Shown here one piece after another: positions 44,848 to 55,093 of a stretch of 64,000 bases of DNA. Location: positions 85,036-149,035 of the forward strand of contig JAFKGQ010000014.1 in assembly GCA_017307755.1 (NCBI GenBank). Direction: 5' to 3'. The notes below the pieces were generated by a model. The model was given only the letters and a program-made list of their open reading frames with translations, was not told where the DNA came from and searched no databases. The stretch comes from Chitinophagaceae bacterium. GTDB taxonomy: Bacteria > Bacteroidota > Bacteroidia > Chitinophagales > Chitinophagaceae. A program made the position numbers and the translations under genes. Each line of letters opens with the position of its first letter. Positions within the stretch are counted from its first letter, which is position 1.

Positions 44848-45924
44848 TCATTGCCCGCTATAAATGGCGCCTGTACGCAAGCGTAACGGAGAACCTTGCC
44901 TGCCCGCAAAATGCCCCCGTATCTCTGCCAGAATGGAAAGGGCGATCTCTTCAGGAGTAGTAGCGCCGATATCAAGCCCCGCAGGTGAGTATATACGATG
45001 ACGGTCTGCTCCACTGACAGGGCGCCCCTCCGCCTCCAGGGCTGTATACATTCTTTCCGTCCGTTTGCGGGGGCCCAATATCCCGATGTAAGAAGCCGCC
45101 GTCCGTAAAGCTTCCGGCAGACGGCTCAGGTCTGTCTTATAATCGTGGGTCATCAACACAATGGCTGTATAGGCATCCGCGGGAGGTATCACATACTCCG
45201 CCTGATCCAATACCTTTCCCGCCAATAAAAATAATGCTTTGTCCGCACGCAGCAGATGAGTGACAAGGGTCGAGTCCCAGCCCAGTTCCCCGCTCATGCG
45301 CAGGAATGGATATATATCATTGTTACTCCCAAAGACGACCACCTGTATAGCCGGCAGAACGATCTCCACAAACAGGCTCATCCCCGACGCGTAAGAAAAA
45401 CTTCTTGACTGCAACGCGGCCCTGCAATCATTTATGTCCGTCAATACATCCCGGAAAGGAAAGTGTACAGACTTCCCCTCCTCAAAAATAATACTCCTCC
45501 CCGGAGCCTCCGTTCCACCCGTAATGGTCACCAGACACGCCGGCTCTCGGATATCCACCAAACGCTCCAGCACCCGCACGGGGTTCTCCGGGTCATCCGG
45601 GTCCAATGGCGTAAACAATACATCGATGATACCCTGACATCCCAGCCCCACCCCCACCTGGTGATTATCCTCCTGCATGGTATCATACGTGACGACGGAA
45701 GGATGATGCAGACCGATCGCCTTTTGCGCCCTCCGCAGCGCATCCCCCTCCAGACAGCCGCCGCTGATCCCGCCCAGATAGGTACCGTTGTCCAGCACCA
45801 GCATACGGGCCCCTGCCCTCCTGTAAGAGGAACCCTCTACCCGCACCACCGTGGCAAGGGCAGCGCGGGTCTTTCCAAAATCAATGGATTGATAGGCCTT
45901 TACGATGGCCCGGATCTCTTTCAT
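44848..45924 (-). CDS. XdhC/CoxI family molybdenum-enzyme accessory protein
   Basis: 358 residues. N-terminal XdhC domain (about 10-110): ALATVVRVEGSSYRRAGARM and LGGISGGCLEGDALRRAQ, where the Cys is the conserved cofactor-binding residue, then GVGLGCQGIIDVL. The C-terminal Rossmann domain (about 200-345) has VVFGSNNDIYPFLRM and YIGILGPRKRTERMYTAL. The family sulfurates or inserts molybdenum cofactor into xanthine-dehydrogenase-type enzymes. No molybdohydroxylase gene is in the window, so its client must be elsewhere. The gene is on the same strand as, and upstream of, the Gfo/Idh oxidoreductase. Confidence 0.92.
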   Translation of the reverse strand: MKEIRAIVKAYQSIDFGKTRAALATVVRVEGSSYRRAGARMLVLDNGTYLGGISGGCLEGDALRRAQKAIGLHHPSVVTYDTMQEDNHQVGVGLGCQGIIDVLFTPLDPDDPENPVRVLERLVDIREPACLVTITGGTEAPGRSIIFEEGKSVHFPFRDVLTDINDCRAALQSRSFSYASGMSLFVEIVLPAIQVVVFGSNNDIYPFLRMSGELGWDSTLVTHLLRADKALFLLAGKVLDQAEYVIPPADAYTAIVLMTHDYKTDLSRLPEALRTAASYIGILGPRKRTERMYTALEAEGRPVSGADRHRIYSPAGLDIGATTPEEIALSILAEIRGHFAGRQGSPLRLRTGAIYSGQ

Positions 45925-46005
45925 ATATTAAAAATACGAACCCCGGGGCAAACCCCATGGGGAATCGTTTCCTCATGCCGGACACCCGTCGTCCGCTGTC
46001 ACGGG

Positions 46006-46176
46006 GAATACGGTTCCTACATAGACAGCCTTTGCCAGCTCTGCGCAGATATCTGTACCGCCTGTGCCGAAGAATGTGAACGACATACACAGACAGGCAT
46101 GGAACATTACCGCGTCTGCGCGGAAGCCTGCCGTCAATGCGCGGAAGAATGTATTCATATGTCAGCCCTTGCTTAA
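46006..46176 (+). pseudogene. 5'-truncated four-helix-bundle copper-binding protein gene
   Basis: About 56 codons ending in TAA at 46174. They show the family's C-terminal Cys pattern: CQLCADICTACAEECE, then HYRVCAEACRQCAEECIHM, with seven or eight Cys at helical spacing that would line a copper-storage bundle. Full members have about 110-150 residues with a similar N-terminal half. Here no in-frame ATG or GTG precedes the homologous part nearby, and the frame runs back antisense into the XdhC gene. This is best read as the surviving 3' half of a deleted gene. Confidence 0.6.
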
Positions 46177-46191
46177 CCTATCGCTCAAAAA

Positions 46192-47289
46192 TCACAAAGA
46201 CTGCGGGAATCGCATCCCCGATAGCAGCGGTTTTCGCAGCCCTTTATACTGTATTAACACGTTGAACTTCTGCCCCATATCCATCAGCAGGGTACGGATA
46301 AAGGAAAGCTTTGCTTCGGGCGTCCATTGGCGCATCTCCCCATCCTCCTCCATCTCCTTTAAATAGGAAGTCAACCCCAGCCCCTGTAAAAAATGAGCCT
46401 GCTTGGTATATCCACCCGGATAAAGTCCCACGCGAAGCCCCCAATGATAAAGAGCAGAAAAATTGATATGGGTAGTAATATCCTGCTCCCCGATGTTGGT
46501 ATAGGGACTGTAATTGATCATGTGTCTGTGATAACATACCAGGGTACCTTTATTCCTGTGCTTGTCATACAAGGTACGCGATGGAAATCCATAGTCGATA
46601 GTAAGCACAAAACCTTTCTTCAGAGCTCCGGAAACACGGGTGATCCAATCCACTGCCTCCAGGTTGATCTCTGTACGGAATCCCGGTGGTAAAGTGACGT
46701 TCAGCTCACGAAAATAGTCTTTCAACGGCAGGCCCGCCGGACGCAGACATTCGATAAAACCATTGTCATAATCCACAAACACCTCCATAAGTTCGTCCTG
46801 CATCACCACCTGGTGAACAGAAAAATTATCTATCAGTTCGTTGGATAATATACAACCAGTCATAGGCGGAATATCCCTTATATCCTCGTGCAGAGTTACC
46901 TTGTCCGGAAGTAACTCTCGCTGTCTCACCCGCATCGCCTTGCTTCTCTCTATAATATGATAATGCAGGTCCACATATAATTCCTTATTCTTTTGCAGAC
47001 GCTGTAATATATCCTGGCACAGCAACCCCGTCCCTCCTCCATATTCCACCACGGAAAAAGGCTGTTTGCCCAGCCAGTACCACATCTCCTCTAACTGGCG
47101 TGCAATCATTTCTCCAAACAGGGAGGACATACAGGGGCTGGTGTAAAAATCCCCATCCTTCCCGATCTTGTTCCTGGCTGTGGAATAATATCCATACTTT
47201 GGATGATACAAGGACATTTCCATAAAGTCATGAAAAGAGACAGGCCCTTCTTTCCTGATCCTATCGAGGATGATCTCTGCTAATGGCAT
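46192..47289 (-). CDS. MidA/NDUFAF7-like SAM-dependent methyltransferase
   Basis: 365 residues from the ATG at 47289; the TTG at 47316 is less likely. Signature segments are ISFHDFME-like PVSFHDFMEMSLYHPKYGYY, then GDFYTSPCMSSLFGEMIARQ, the SAM-binding glycine motif VVEYGGGTGLLCQDIL, LSNELIDNFSVHQV, and GFVLTIDYGFPSRTLY. The family (DUF185) includes the mitochondrial complex I assembly factor NDUFAF7, which dimethylates an Arg of a complex I subunit. The bacterial substrate is not established. The gene is divergent from transketolase, with about 80 bases between them. Confidence 0.92.
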   Translation of the reverse strand: MPLAEIILDRIRKEGPVSFHDFMEMSLYHPKYGYYSTARNKIGKDGDFYTSPCMSSLFGEMIARQLEEMWYWLGKQPFSVVEYGGGTGLLCQDILQRLQKNKELYVDLHYHIIERSKAMRVRQRELLPDKVTLHEDIRDIPPMTGCILSNELIDNFSVHQVVMQDELMEVFVDYDNGFIECLRPAGLPLKDYFRELNVTLPPGFRTEINLEAVDWITRVSGALKKGFVLTIDYGFPSRTLYDKHRNKGTLVCYHRHMINYSPYTNIGEQDITTHINFSALYHWGLRVGLYPGGYTKQAHFLQGLGLTSYLKEMEEDGEMRQWTPEAKLSFIRTLLMDMGQKFNVLIQYKGLRKPLLSGMRFPQSL

Positions 47290-47369
47290 ATAAAGACTTT
47301 CTTTCAGATGCTTCAAGACTTATGCCCGGCGCTGCTGCCATGGCATGATTTTTTTATAGTTCAGCCGTT

Positions 47370-49379
<2,010 letters not shown>

Positions 49380-49391
<12 letters not shown>

Positions 49392-49796
49392 AACCATATT
49401 TTCCATAAGGATATCCCAATACTCCTTTCCATAGCCCACCAGTATCTCGCTGCCGGCAGGGATATTCTTCAATGCATAAATGTATACCTTAAGACCTTCC
49501 GTATCATATTTAGAGTTATTGTACACGCCCGATGTACGGATAGGTCCCCTGGCGTCATTGGCATACCGGGCCAGGGCTTTTTTATACCCCCAGGCATCGA
49601 TGACATGATTCCGGGTGACATAATAAATGTACCCATTCAACCCATTACGGTCGTTGACATTTTTCCATGTAGTGATCTTTCCTTTATATTCCACGATCTT
49701 GGCGCCCTTGGGGATGGGCTTTTTGGTAAAGAGCCCCATACCCGCTCCCTTTAATGTGCTGCGCCTGACATACAATTGATTTTCCAATAACGGCAT
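49380..49796 (-). CDS. SET-domain protein
   Basis: 138 residues from the ATG at 49796; the longer frame from 49904 adds unconserved residues. It opens with the SET-type start LYVRRSTLKGAGMGLFTKKP and IPKGAKIVEYKGKIT. The central NHS-type motif is degenerate (ARYANDARGPI in place of R-NHS-P), and the end has IYALKNIPAGSEILVGYGKEYW, the conserved Tyr-containing pseudoknot strand. SET proteins are lysine methyltransferases; small bacterial forms are compact versions with unknown targets. It is convergent with transketolase and divergent from the DUF892 gene. Confidence 0.88.
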
Positions 49797-49862
49797 GAGA
49801 AGATAAATATAATGATTGGTAAAAATAGGTAAAAAACGCCTCACCAACGGTGATATACAGCC

Positions 49863-49879
49863 TGGCATAAAAATTTTGT
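49863..49879 (+). promoter_or_regulatory. Putative stress promoter motif upstream of the DUF892 gene
   Basis: Reads TGGCATAAAAATTTTGT, 48 bases before the ATG at 49927. The TGG-TTG spacer is 10 bases, 2 longer than in the DUF4142 and PE motifs. Confidence 0.35.
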
Positions 49880-49926
49880 AGATACTCCTGTGATCGATAG
49901 TCAAAAACTTTCAAAATCCCATATGT

Positions 49927-50466
49927 ATGGCAACAACAACATCGCAAGCCGGCTCCGCCCGGAATTCAAAATTGCAGGAGTTTTTTAAAGATCAGCTGAA
50001 GGATATGTATTGGGCTGAGCAAAAGCTGGTAAAAACGCTTCCCAAACTGGAAGAAGCAGCCAGTTCCGCCGAGCTGAAACAGGCCTTTAACAGCCATCTC
50101 CAGGAGACAAAAAATCATGTCAGCAGGCTGGAAAAAGTATTCGAGCTGATAGGCGAACAGGCTGAAGGCAAAAAATGCCCCGCCATCGCAGGTATCGCGG
50201 ACGAAGGCGAAGAGATCATCGACGAGACGGAAGAAAATACGGCGCAACGCGACGTAGGCCTGATCTTTGCCGGTCAGAAGGCCGAGCACTATGAGATCGC
50301 TACTTACGGCGGCCTGGTACAGGTGGCAAAGACCCTGGGTTATTCCGAGGTAGCAGAGCTGCTCAGCGTCACCCTCAGCGAAGAAAAAAACGCCGATATA
50401 AAATTGACAAGGATCGCCGAAGGCGGCATCAATGTCCAGGCAAAGGAAGAGATCCAGGAAGCTTGA
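49927..50466 (+). CDS. DUF892 (YciE/YciF-type) ferritin-like protein
   Basis: 179 residues. Core motif LQEFFKDQLKDMYWAEQKLVKTLPKLEEAAS is the family signature, followed by HLQETKNHVSRLEKVFELIG with the Glu and His of the di-iron-like site, KKCPAIAGIADEGEEIID, and AEHYEIATYGGLVQVAKTLG with a second metal-binding helix pair. The fold is a ferritin-like four-helix bundle. In enterobacteria YciE/YciF are induced by osmotic and other stress. Metal use is probable; activity is unproven. A candidate stress promoter motif lies upstream. Confidence 0.92.
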   Translation: MATTTSQAGSARNSKLQEFFKDQLKDMYWAEQKLVKTLPKLEEAASSAELKQAFNSHLQETKNHVSRLEKVFELIGEQAEGKKCPAIAGIADEGEEIIDETEENTAQRDVGLIFAGQKAEHYEIATYGGLVQVAKTLGYSEVAELLSVTLSEEKNADIKLTRIAEGGINVQAKEEIQEA

Positions 50467-50469
50467 TCC

Positions 50470-51696
50470 TCACACCGGCAGATATACATGGAAAGTAGCC
50501 CCCTTCCCCGGCTCGCCGGTGGCTGTAATAGCCCCTCCATGGCTCTCCACGATCTTCTTGCACAGAGCAAGCCCGATCCCTGAGCCACTGTAGGTATCAT
50601 GGCTGTTCAGACGTTGAAATATATTGAAGATCCGGTCTGCATGCTCAGCCTCAAAGCCGATGCCATTGTCCTGGACATCGATGCGCACAAAACAGATGTT
50701 CTTTTTTGATTGAAGCAAATGCGGCAGCTCTTCCTCTGCCGCATTTGACACTTTCACTGATATATAGGGCTGCCCCGGACAAAATTTAAGTGAATTACCG
50801 ATGAGGTTGCTGAACAATTGACTAACCTGAGCGGCCGATCCGGAGATAGAAGGTAATACATCCAATGATATAACGGCATTTTTTTCCGCTATCCAAAGAT
50901 CGAACTCGATCAGCACCCCCCTGATGATCTCATTGAGATCGACAAGTGCGACAGACGATCCCCCCCTGGACAACCTGGAGTATTCCAGCACATCCTTTAT
51001 AAGCCTCGACATACGTGCCGAAACGCTTTTCATTTTTTGAAGATAGCCATTCAATATGGCCGGCTCGACACCCTGTTGCAGTCCTTCCTCCAATCGCTCG
51101 GAAAAAACATGGATCTTTCTCAGCGGCTCCTGCAGATCATGACTGGCGATATAGGCAAATTTCTCCAGCTCATAGTTCGACCTGGACAGACGCATATTCA
51201 GTTCAGCCAGTTCCCGGGTCCTTTCCTGCACCGTAGCTTCCAGCTCTTTTTGAAATCGTTCCCTCCCTTCGGCGATCATACGCTCTGCCTCTTTTTGAAC
51301 CGTAATATTGCGGGCGATCTTGCTGGCGCCGACTACACGGCCTTTTTTGTCTCTGATGGGAGAAATGGAAAGAGAGATATCCAGCAAAGTGCCATCCTTT
51401 GTCAACCGCTTGGTTTCAAAATGATCCACCCGCTCCCCTCTCTTCAATCGTTCGAGGATCACCAACTCTTCATCCCATCGGTCTTCCGGTATCAACTTCA
51501 GAATGGGTTGCCCGATCATCTCTTCCTCCGTATATCCAAAGATCCTGTGAGCGCCTTCGTTCCAACTGCTGACAATTCCGTTCAGATCCTTACTGATGAT
51601 GGCATCATCTGAAGAATGAATGATGGCTTCCAACCAGGTATGACCGATGGCTTCCAGCCCACCGATGTCCTTTAAAAGATCGTTTTCCTTATTCAT
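50470..51696 (-). CDS. PAS-domain sensor histidine kinase
   Basis: 408 residues, no TM segment, so it is cytoplasmic. One PAS domain (about 18-130) with NGIVSSWNEGAHRIFGYTEEE and a PAC tail. A short coiled coil links it (about 140-175). The HisKA dimer domain follows, with phosphoacceptor His186 in FAYIASHDLQEPLRK. The HATPase domain has N box NLIGNSLKF, G1 DNGIGF, F box IFNIFQRL and G2 GSGIGLALCKKIVE. The H-box style is that of bacteriophytochrome-like kinases. It overlaps the response regulator gene by 8 bases, so the two form a coupled pair; the regulator is first in the transcript. Confidence 0.93.
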   Translation of the reverse strand: MNKENDLLKDIGGLEAIGHTWLEAIIHSSDDAIISKDLNGIVSSWNEGAHRIFGYTEEEMIGQPILKLIPEDRWDEELVILERLKRGERVDHFETKRLTKDGTLLDISLSISPIRDKKGRVVGASKIARNITVQKEAERMIAEGRERFQKELEATVQERTRELAELNMRLSRSNYELEKFAYIASHDLQEPLRKIHVFSERLEEGLQQGVEPAILNGYLQKMKSVSARMSRLIKDVLEYSRLSRGGSSVALVDLNEIIRGVLIEFDLWIAEKNAVISLDVLPSISGSAAQVSQLFSNLIGNSLKFCPGQPYISVKVSNAAEEELPHLLQSKKNICFVRIDVQDNGIGFEAEHADRIFNIFQRLNSHDTYSGSGIGLALCKKIVESHGGAITATGEPGKGATFHVYLPV

Positions 51697-52099
51697 GGGT
51701 GGATAAACGCGGGTTGTGTTTTTTTAACGCCTGCGACAACTCCTGTTTGATGACCGATACTTCGTTACCCTTTATGATATAATCATTGGCGCCTGCTATC
51801 CGGCATCTGGCAATATCCTGTGGGTTGGAAGAAGTTGAATACACAATCACCGGGCACTCGTTCAGCCTGGAAACCTCCCGTATATGCCGCAGACAATCCA
51901 GTCCGTCCATCCAGGGCATATTCAGGTCCATAAAAATGAGGTCGGGATGATAATGTTCATCTTTTAATTTGTCTAAAGCTTCAATACCATCTGTCGCACT
52001 GTCGATGACCAATAGAGGGTCGATGCCTTTTATAACCCAGGCAAATATTTCCCGGTCATCCGAATCGTCATCTATCAAAAGGATTTGTAAGGGCGCCAT
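51689..52099 (-). CDS. Single-domain response regulator (Rcp1-like)
   Basis: 136 residues. A complete receiver: acidic cluster LLIDDDSDDRE, phosphoacceptor Asp58 in LIFMDLNMPWMDG, Ser/Thr switch in VIVYSTSSN, and Lys in DYIIKGN. The extended loop before the last helices matches the Rcp1-type stand-alone receivers that accept phosphate from bacteriophytochrome-like kinases. It overlaps the next gene's start by 8 bases, which supports a matched kinase-regulator pair. No output domain, so it presumably signals by protein contact. Confidence 0.93.
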   Translation of the reverse strand: MAPLQILLIDDDSDDREIFAWVIKGIDPLLVIDSATDGIEALDKLKDEHYHPDLIFMDLNMPWMDGLDCLRHIREVSRLNECPVIVYSTSSNPQDIARCRIAGANDYIIKGNEVSVIKQELSQALKKHNPRLSTHE

Positions 52100-52191
52100 T
52101 TGTCAGGAGAAACGTTGTTAAATAAACCTTTCCGGAATTATATTATAGCTCCTGCAAACGATGGACCAAATATTGCCGGAACAATATCCCG

Positions 52192-52842
52192 CTAGATCAC
52201 CAGCAGGTGCTGACAAATGGTAAAGCTAAAGACCGTGCGGACCTTCCCATTCAACAGCACCTCCATGCTGCGGTCGAACCCATGCAGCGTCATCACCTCG
52301 ATGGTAGAACCCAGCGTAAGCCCCAATGTATTCAGATAGGTAAGAAAGGACGCGTCGTGATCCAGCACGCCCGTAAGCTTATATTTTTTGCCCGCCTCGC
52401 ACCCCGAGAGCGGAAAAGCCTTGAAAAACGGCAGTTTCCCGTCGGCATCCGGGATAGGCTCCCCATGAGGATCAAACTTTGGATGACCCAGCATCTCGTC
52501 GATACGGTTAAAAAAACGGTCGGATTGGATATGCTCGATCTGTTCCGCAATATCATGTACCTCCTCCCACCCCAACCCCATAACATCCTTCAGGAAAAGT
52601 TCCGTCAGCCTGTGCTTCCGCAGGATCAGCAAGGCCTGACGTCGCCCCTTCTCCGTCAGCTGGATCGCCTTATATTTTTCGTATCTGATGAATTTTTTGC
52701 CCGCCAGGTTCTTCACCATGCTGGTGACGGTGGGCATTTTTATCCCCAGTTGCAGGGCAATACGCTTGACTGTAATGGCTTCCTCCGTCTGGGACAGCCG
52801 GTGCAAGGCTTTGAGATAATTCTCCTCTGTCAGCGTCATCAT
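52192..52842 (-). CDS. DtxR/MntR-family metal-dependent repressor
   Basis: 216 residues. N-terminal winged helix (about 1-65): LTEENYLKALHRLSQTEEAI, IKMPTVTSMVKNL as recognition helix, IQLTEKGRRQA wing. The dimer/metal domain (about 65-140) has the HRLTELFL, EQIEHIQSDRFFNRIDEMLG and HPKFDPHGEPIP segments with the usual metal ligands Asp, Glu and His. The C-terminal FeoA/SH3-like domain (about 145-216) is present. Metal-bound dimers repress uptake genes at inverted repeats. A perfect 16-base palindrome lies 37 bases upstream, in front of the divergent TonB receptor, so that receptor is the likely target. Whether it senses iron or manganese is open. Confidence 0.92.
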   Translation of the reverse strand: MMTLTEENYLKALHRLSQTEEAITVKRIALQLGIKMPTVTSMVKNLAGKKFIRYEKYKAIQLTEKGRRQALLILRKHRLTELFLKDVMGLGWEEVHDIAEQIEHIQSDRFFNRIDEMLGHPKFDPHGEPIPDADGKLPFFKAFPLSGCEAGKKYKLTGVLDHDASFLTYLNTLGLTLGSTIEVMTLHGFDRSMEVLLNGKVRTVFSFTICQHLLVI

Positions 52843-52875
52843 GATGTAAATATAGGTATAAACCTCTAAAATAAA

Positions 52876-52906
52876 TTTGTTAGATTAATCTAACTTTTTA
52901 ATTTTG
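52876..52906 (+). promoter_or_regulatory. Promoter of the TonB receptor (TTTG -33, TAATTTTG -7)
   Basis: TTTG at 52876-52879 and TAATTTTG at 52899-52906 with a 19-base spacer is a full match to the Bacteroidetes housekeeping promoter. The ATG at 52910 follows the -7 box by three bases, so the transcript may begin at or very near the start codon. Confidence 0.6.
52879..52894. promoter_or_regulatory. Perfect palindrome, likely DtxR/MntR-family operator
   Basis: GTTAGATTAATCTAAC is fully self-complementary over 16 bases and fits the TTAG..CTAA style of DtxR-family boxes. It fills the spacer between the -33 and -7 elements of the TonB receptor promoter, which is ideal for repression. Confidence 0.65.
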
Positions 52907-52909
52907 GGC

Positions 52910-55012
52910 ATGAAATATTTTAGACTGCTTATTCTTTTACTGCTCCCCATTACGCTCCACGCGCAAAAAATAGATACCCTCAACGAAGTGGTGGTGTCGG
53001 GGACCTCCCGCCCCATCCGTATCCGCGAAAACCCCGTAGCCATCATCGCCGTGCCGGCCAGGGCCATCGACAGGACCGTATCTTCCAATATCATCGACGT
53101 GCTGGTGCAGAACGCACCCGGCCTCCAGGCGGTAAAGACAGGGCCGAATATCTCCAAACCTTTTATCCGGGGCCTGGGCTATAATCGCGTGCTCACCCTG
53201 TATGACGGGCTGCGGCAGGAAGGACAGCAATGGGGCGACGAACATGGCATCGAAGTGGACGCCTACAATATTCACCGCGCTGAAGTCATCAAAGGCCCCG
53301 CCAGCCTGCTGTACGGCTCCGATGCCCTCGCCGGGGTGGTCAGCCTCTTCCCCTTTTTGCCCCAGGAAAAGGACGGCCGGCTCCACGGACGCATACTCAG
53401 CGAATACCAGCACAACAACGGTCTCATCGGCAACGGGTTGCGGCTTTACTCCAGCAATGACAGGTGGCTGTGGGTTGCCCGAGGCTCGTTCAGACTGGCA
53501 AGGAACTATACAAACAAGGTAGATGGCAGGGTCTACAATACAGGCTTCTCCGAAAAGAACCTTTCCCTCACAGGCGGTTATGCCTTTACAAAAGGCAATA
53601 TACAGGTGAATGCCACACTGTATGACAATCTCCAGGGGATCCCGGACGGCAGCAGGGACTCCCTTACACGCAGGTTCACCAAACAAGTGGCGGAAGGCGA
53701 CGCCGATGACCTGAAGCAGCGACCCATCGTGCCGGATGCCGAACTGAACTCCTATAAGCAAAGCCCCCTGCATCAGCATATACAACACTACCGGCTGTAT
53801 ACAACGCAGCATTATTCACCTGGCAAAAGCGTCTTCGATGTCACGCTGGGCTTTCAGCAGAATATACGACGTGAATATAGTCATCCCACAGAACCGCATC
53901 AGGCAGGGCTCTTCCTCCGCCTGAACACATTGAATTATAGCGTCCGTTGGGTAGCCCCCATTCTTTCAAACGTCGAGCTAAGCGCCGGCATAGGCGGTAT
54001 GCTGCAGGACAATAAAAGCAAGGACGCCACTGACAGGCCGATCCCGGATTATCGTCTTGCCGATGTGGGGGCATATATCTATGGTAAATGGAGAGCTTCC
54101 GGACTGACACTTACAGGAGGTCTTCGCTATGATACACGGCTGCTGCGCGGCGACACGCTTCACAGGAACTTATCCGGCATATCGGCCAGTATCGGGGCTA
54201 CCTACGCGCTGACAGAAAAGATCAGCCTCAAGGCCAACATCGCCCGGGGATATCGCAGCCCCAACCTCACAGAACTGGCCTCCAACGGCCTGGACCCCGG
54301 CGCACATATCATCTACAGAGGTAACAAAAATTTCTCGCCGGAATTCAGCTTCCAGCAGGACATTGGTTTCATCGGTTATTTCGAAGGCGCCACCGCCGCC
54401 CTAAGCCTGTTCCATAACTCCATAGATAACTATATCTTTTTACAACAACAGGTGGACCATGAAGGCAATCCCGTGACGGATGCACAGGGTAATAAAACCT
54501 TTCAATACCGGCAGGCTTCCGCCCGGCTGTATGGAGGTGAAGCTTCTCTTGACCTCCAACCTGCGGATTGGGGCGGTGTTCAGTGGAATAACTCTCTGTC
54601 ACTCGTAATAGGTTCTAATGCCCTCGGCCCGCTGCCTCTCATCCCCCCTTTTCAATGGCTGAGCAGCCTTGGCCGGGAATGCCGGCTGCCAAAAGGATGG
54701 TTTAGCGCCCTCTATCCCCGTATCGAAGTGGAATATCACCGGGCCCAGGACAGATACTTAAAGCTTTACCAGACTGAGACGTATACCCCCGCTTATACGC
54801 TCGTCAACCTATCCCTGGAAACCTCCATCCGGTGCAAACCCGGTAGGACGCTACAGGTACAACTGCAGGCCAACAACCTTTTTGACTGCGCCTATCAAAG
54901 CAATCTCAGCCGGCTAAAATACTTTGAATATTATGCCTATAGCTCAAATGGTCATTATGGCATCTACAACATGGGACGGAACATCTGTTTCAAACTGATC
55001 GCCGGGTTCTAG
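52910..55012 (+). CDS. TonB-dependent receptor, probably for metal or metal-chelate uptake
   Basis: 700 residues from the ATG at 52910; the TTG at 52904 lies inside the promoter box. Signal peptide at about 1-18 (LLPITLHAQ). The plug domain (about 30-150) starts with LNEVVVSGTSRP (a TonB-box-like segment) and includes FIRGLGYNRVLTLYDGLRQE and AEVIKGPASLLYGSDALAGVV. The 22-strand barrel ends in YNMGRNICFKLIAGF with a terminal aromatic. The DEHGIEVDAYN loop resembles the ZnuD-type receptors. There is no N-terminal STN or carboxypeptidase-like domain. Its position and operator suggest control by the divergent metal repressor. Confidence 0.9.
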   Translation: MKYFRLLILLLLPITLHAQKIDTLNEVVVSGTSRPIRIRENPVAIIAVPARAIDRTVSSNIIDVLVQNAPGLQAVKTGPNISKPFIRGLGYNRVLTLYDGLRQEGQQWGDEHGIEVDAYNIHRAEVIKGPASLLYGSDALAGVVSLFPFLPQEKDGRLHGRILSEYQHNNGLIGNGLRLYSSNDRWLWVARGSFRLARNYTNKVDGRVYNTGFSEKNLSLTGGYAFTKGNIQVNATLYDNLQGIPDGSRDSLTRRFTKQVAEGDADDLKQRPIVPDAELNSYKQSPLHQHIQHYRLYTTQHYSPGKSVFDVTLGFQQNIRREYSHPTEPHQAGLFLRLNTLNYSVRWVAPILSNVELSAGIGGMLQDNKSKDATDRPIPDYRLADVGAYIYGKWRASGLTLTGGLRYDTRLLRGDTLHRNLSGISASIGATYALTEKISLKANIARGYRSPNLTELASNGLDPGAHIIYRGNKNFSPEFSFQQDIGFIGYFEGATAALSLFHNSIDNYIFLQQQVDHEGNPVTDAQGNKTFQYRQASARLYGGEASLDLQPADWGGVQWNNSLSLVIGSNALGPLPLIPPFQWLSSLGRECRLPKGWFSALYPRIEVEYHRAQDRYLKLYQTETYTPAYTLVNLSLETSIRCKPGRTLQVQLQANNLFDCAYQSNLSRLKYFEYYAYSSNGHYGIYNMGRNICFKLIAGF

Positions 55013-55053
55013 CAATGGTTCATCCGCGCCCTTCGTACCGCCCCCCCACCGTC

Positions 55054-55068
55054 TGGCAGACCTTTTGA
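55054..55068 (+). promoter_or_regulatory. Putative stress promoter motif upstream of the LigD-PE gene
   Basis: Reads TGGCAGACCTTTTGA, 26 bases before the ATG at 55094, with the same 8-base spacer as the DUF4142 motif. Confidence 0.45.
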
Positions 55069-55093
55069 TTATAAGATCATAAAGTTTATACGC

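Noticed and set aside
44771..44851. Earlier ATG start for the Gfo/Idh oxidoreductase, overlapping the XdhC stop
   Set aside because: The extra 27 residues do not resemble the family, and a TATCTTTG box lies within them.
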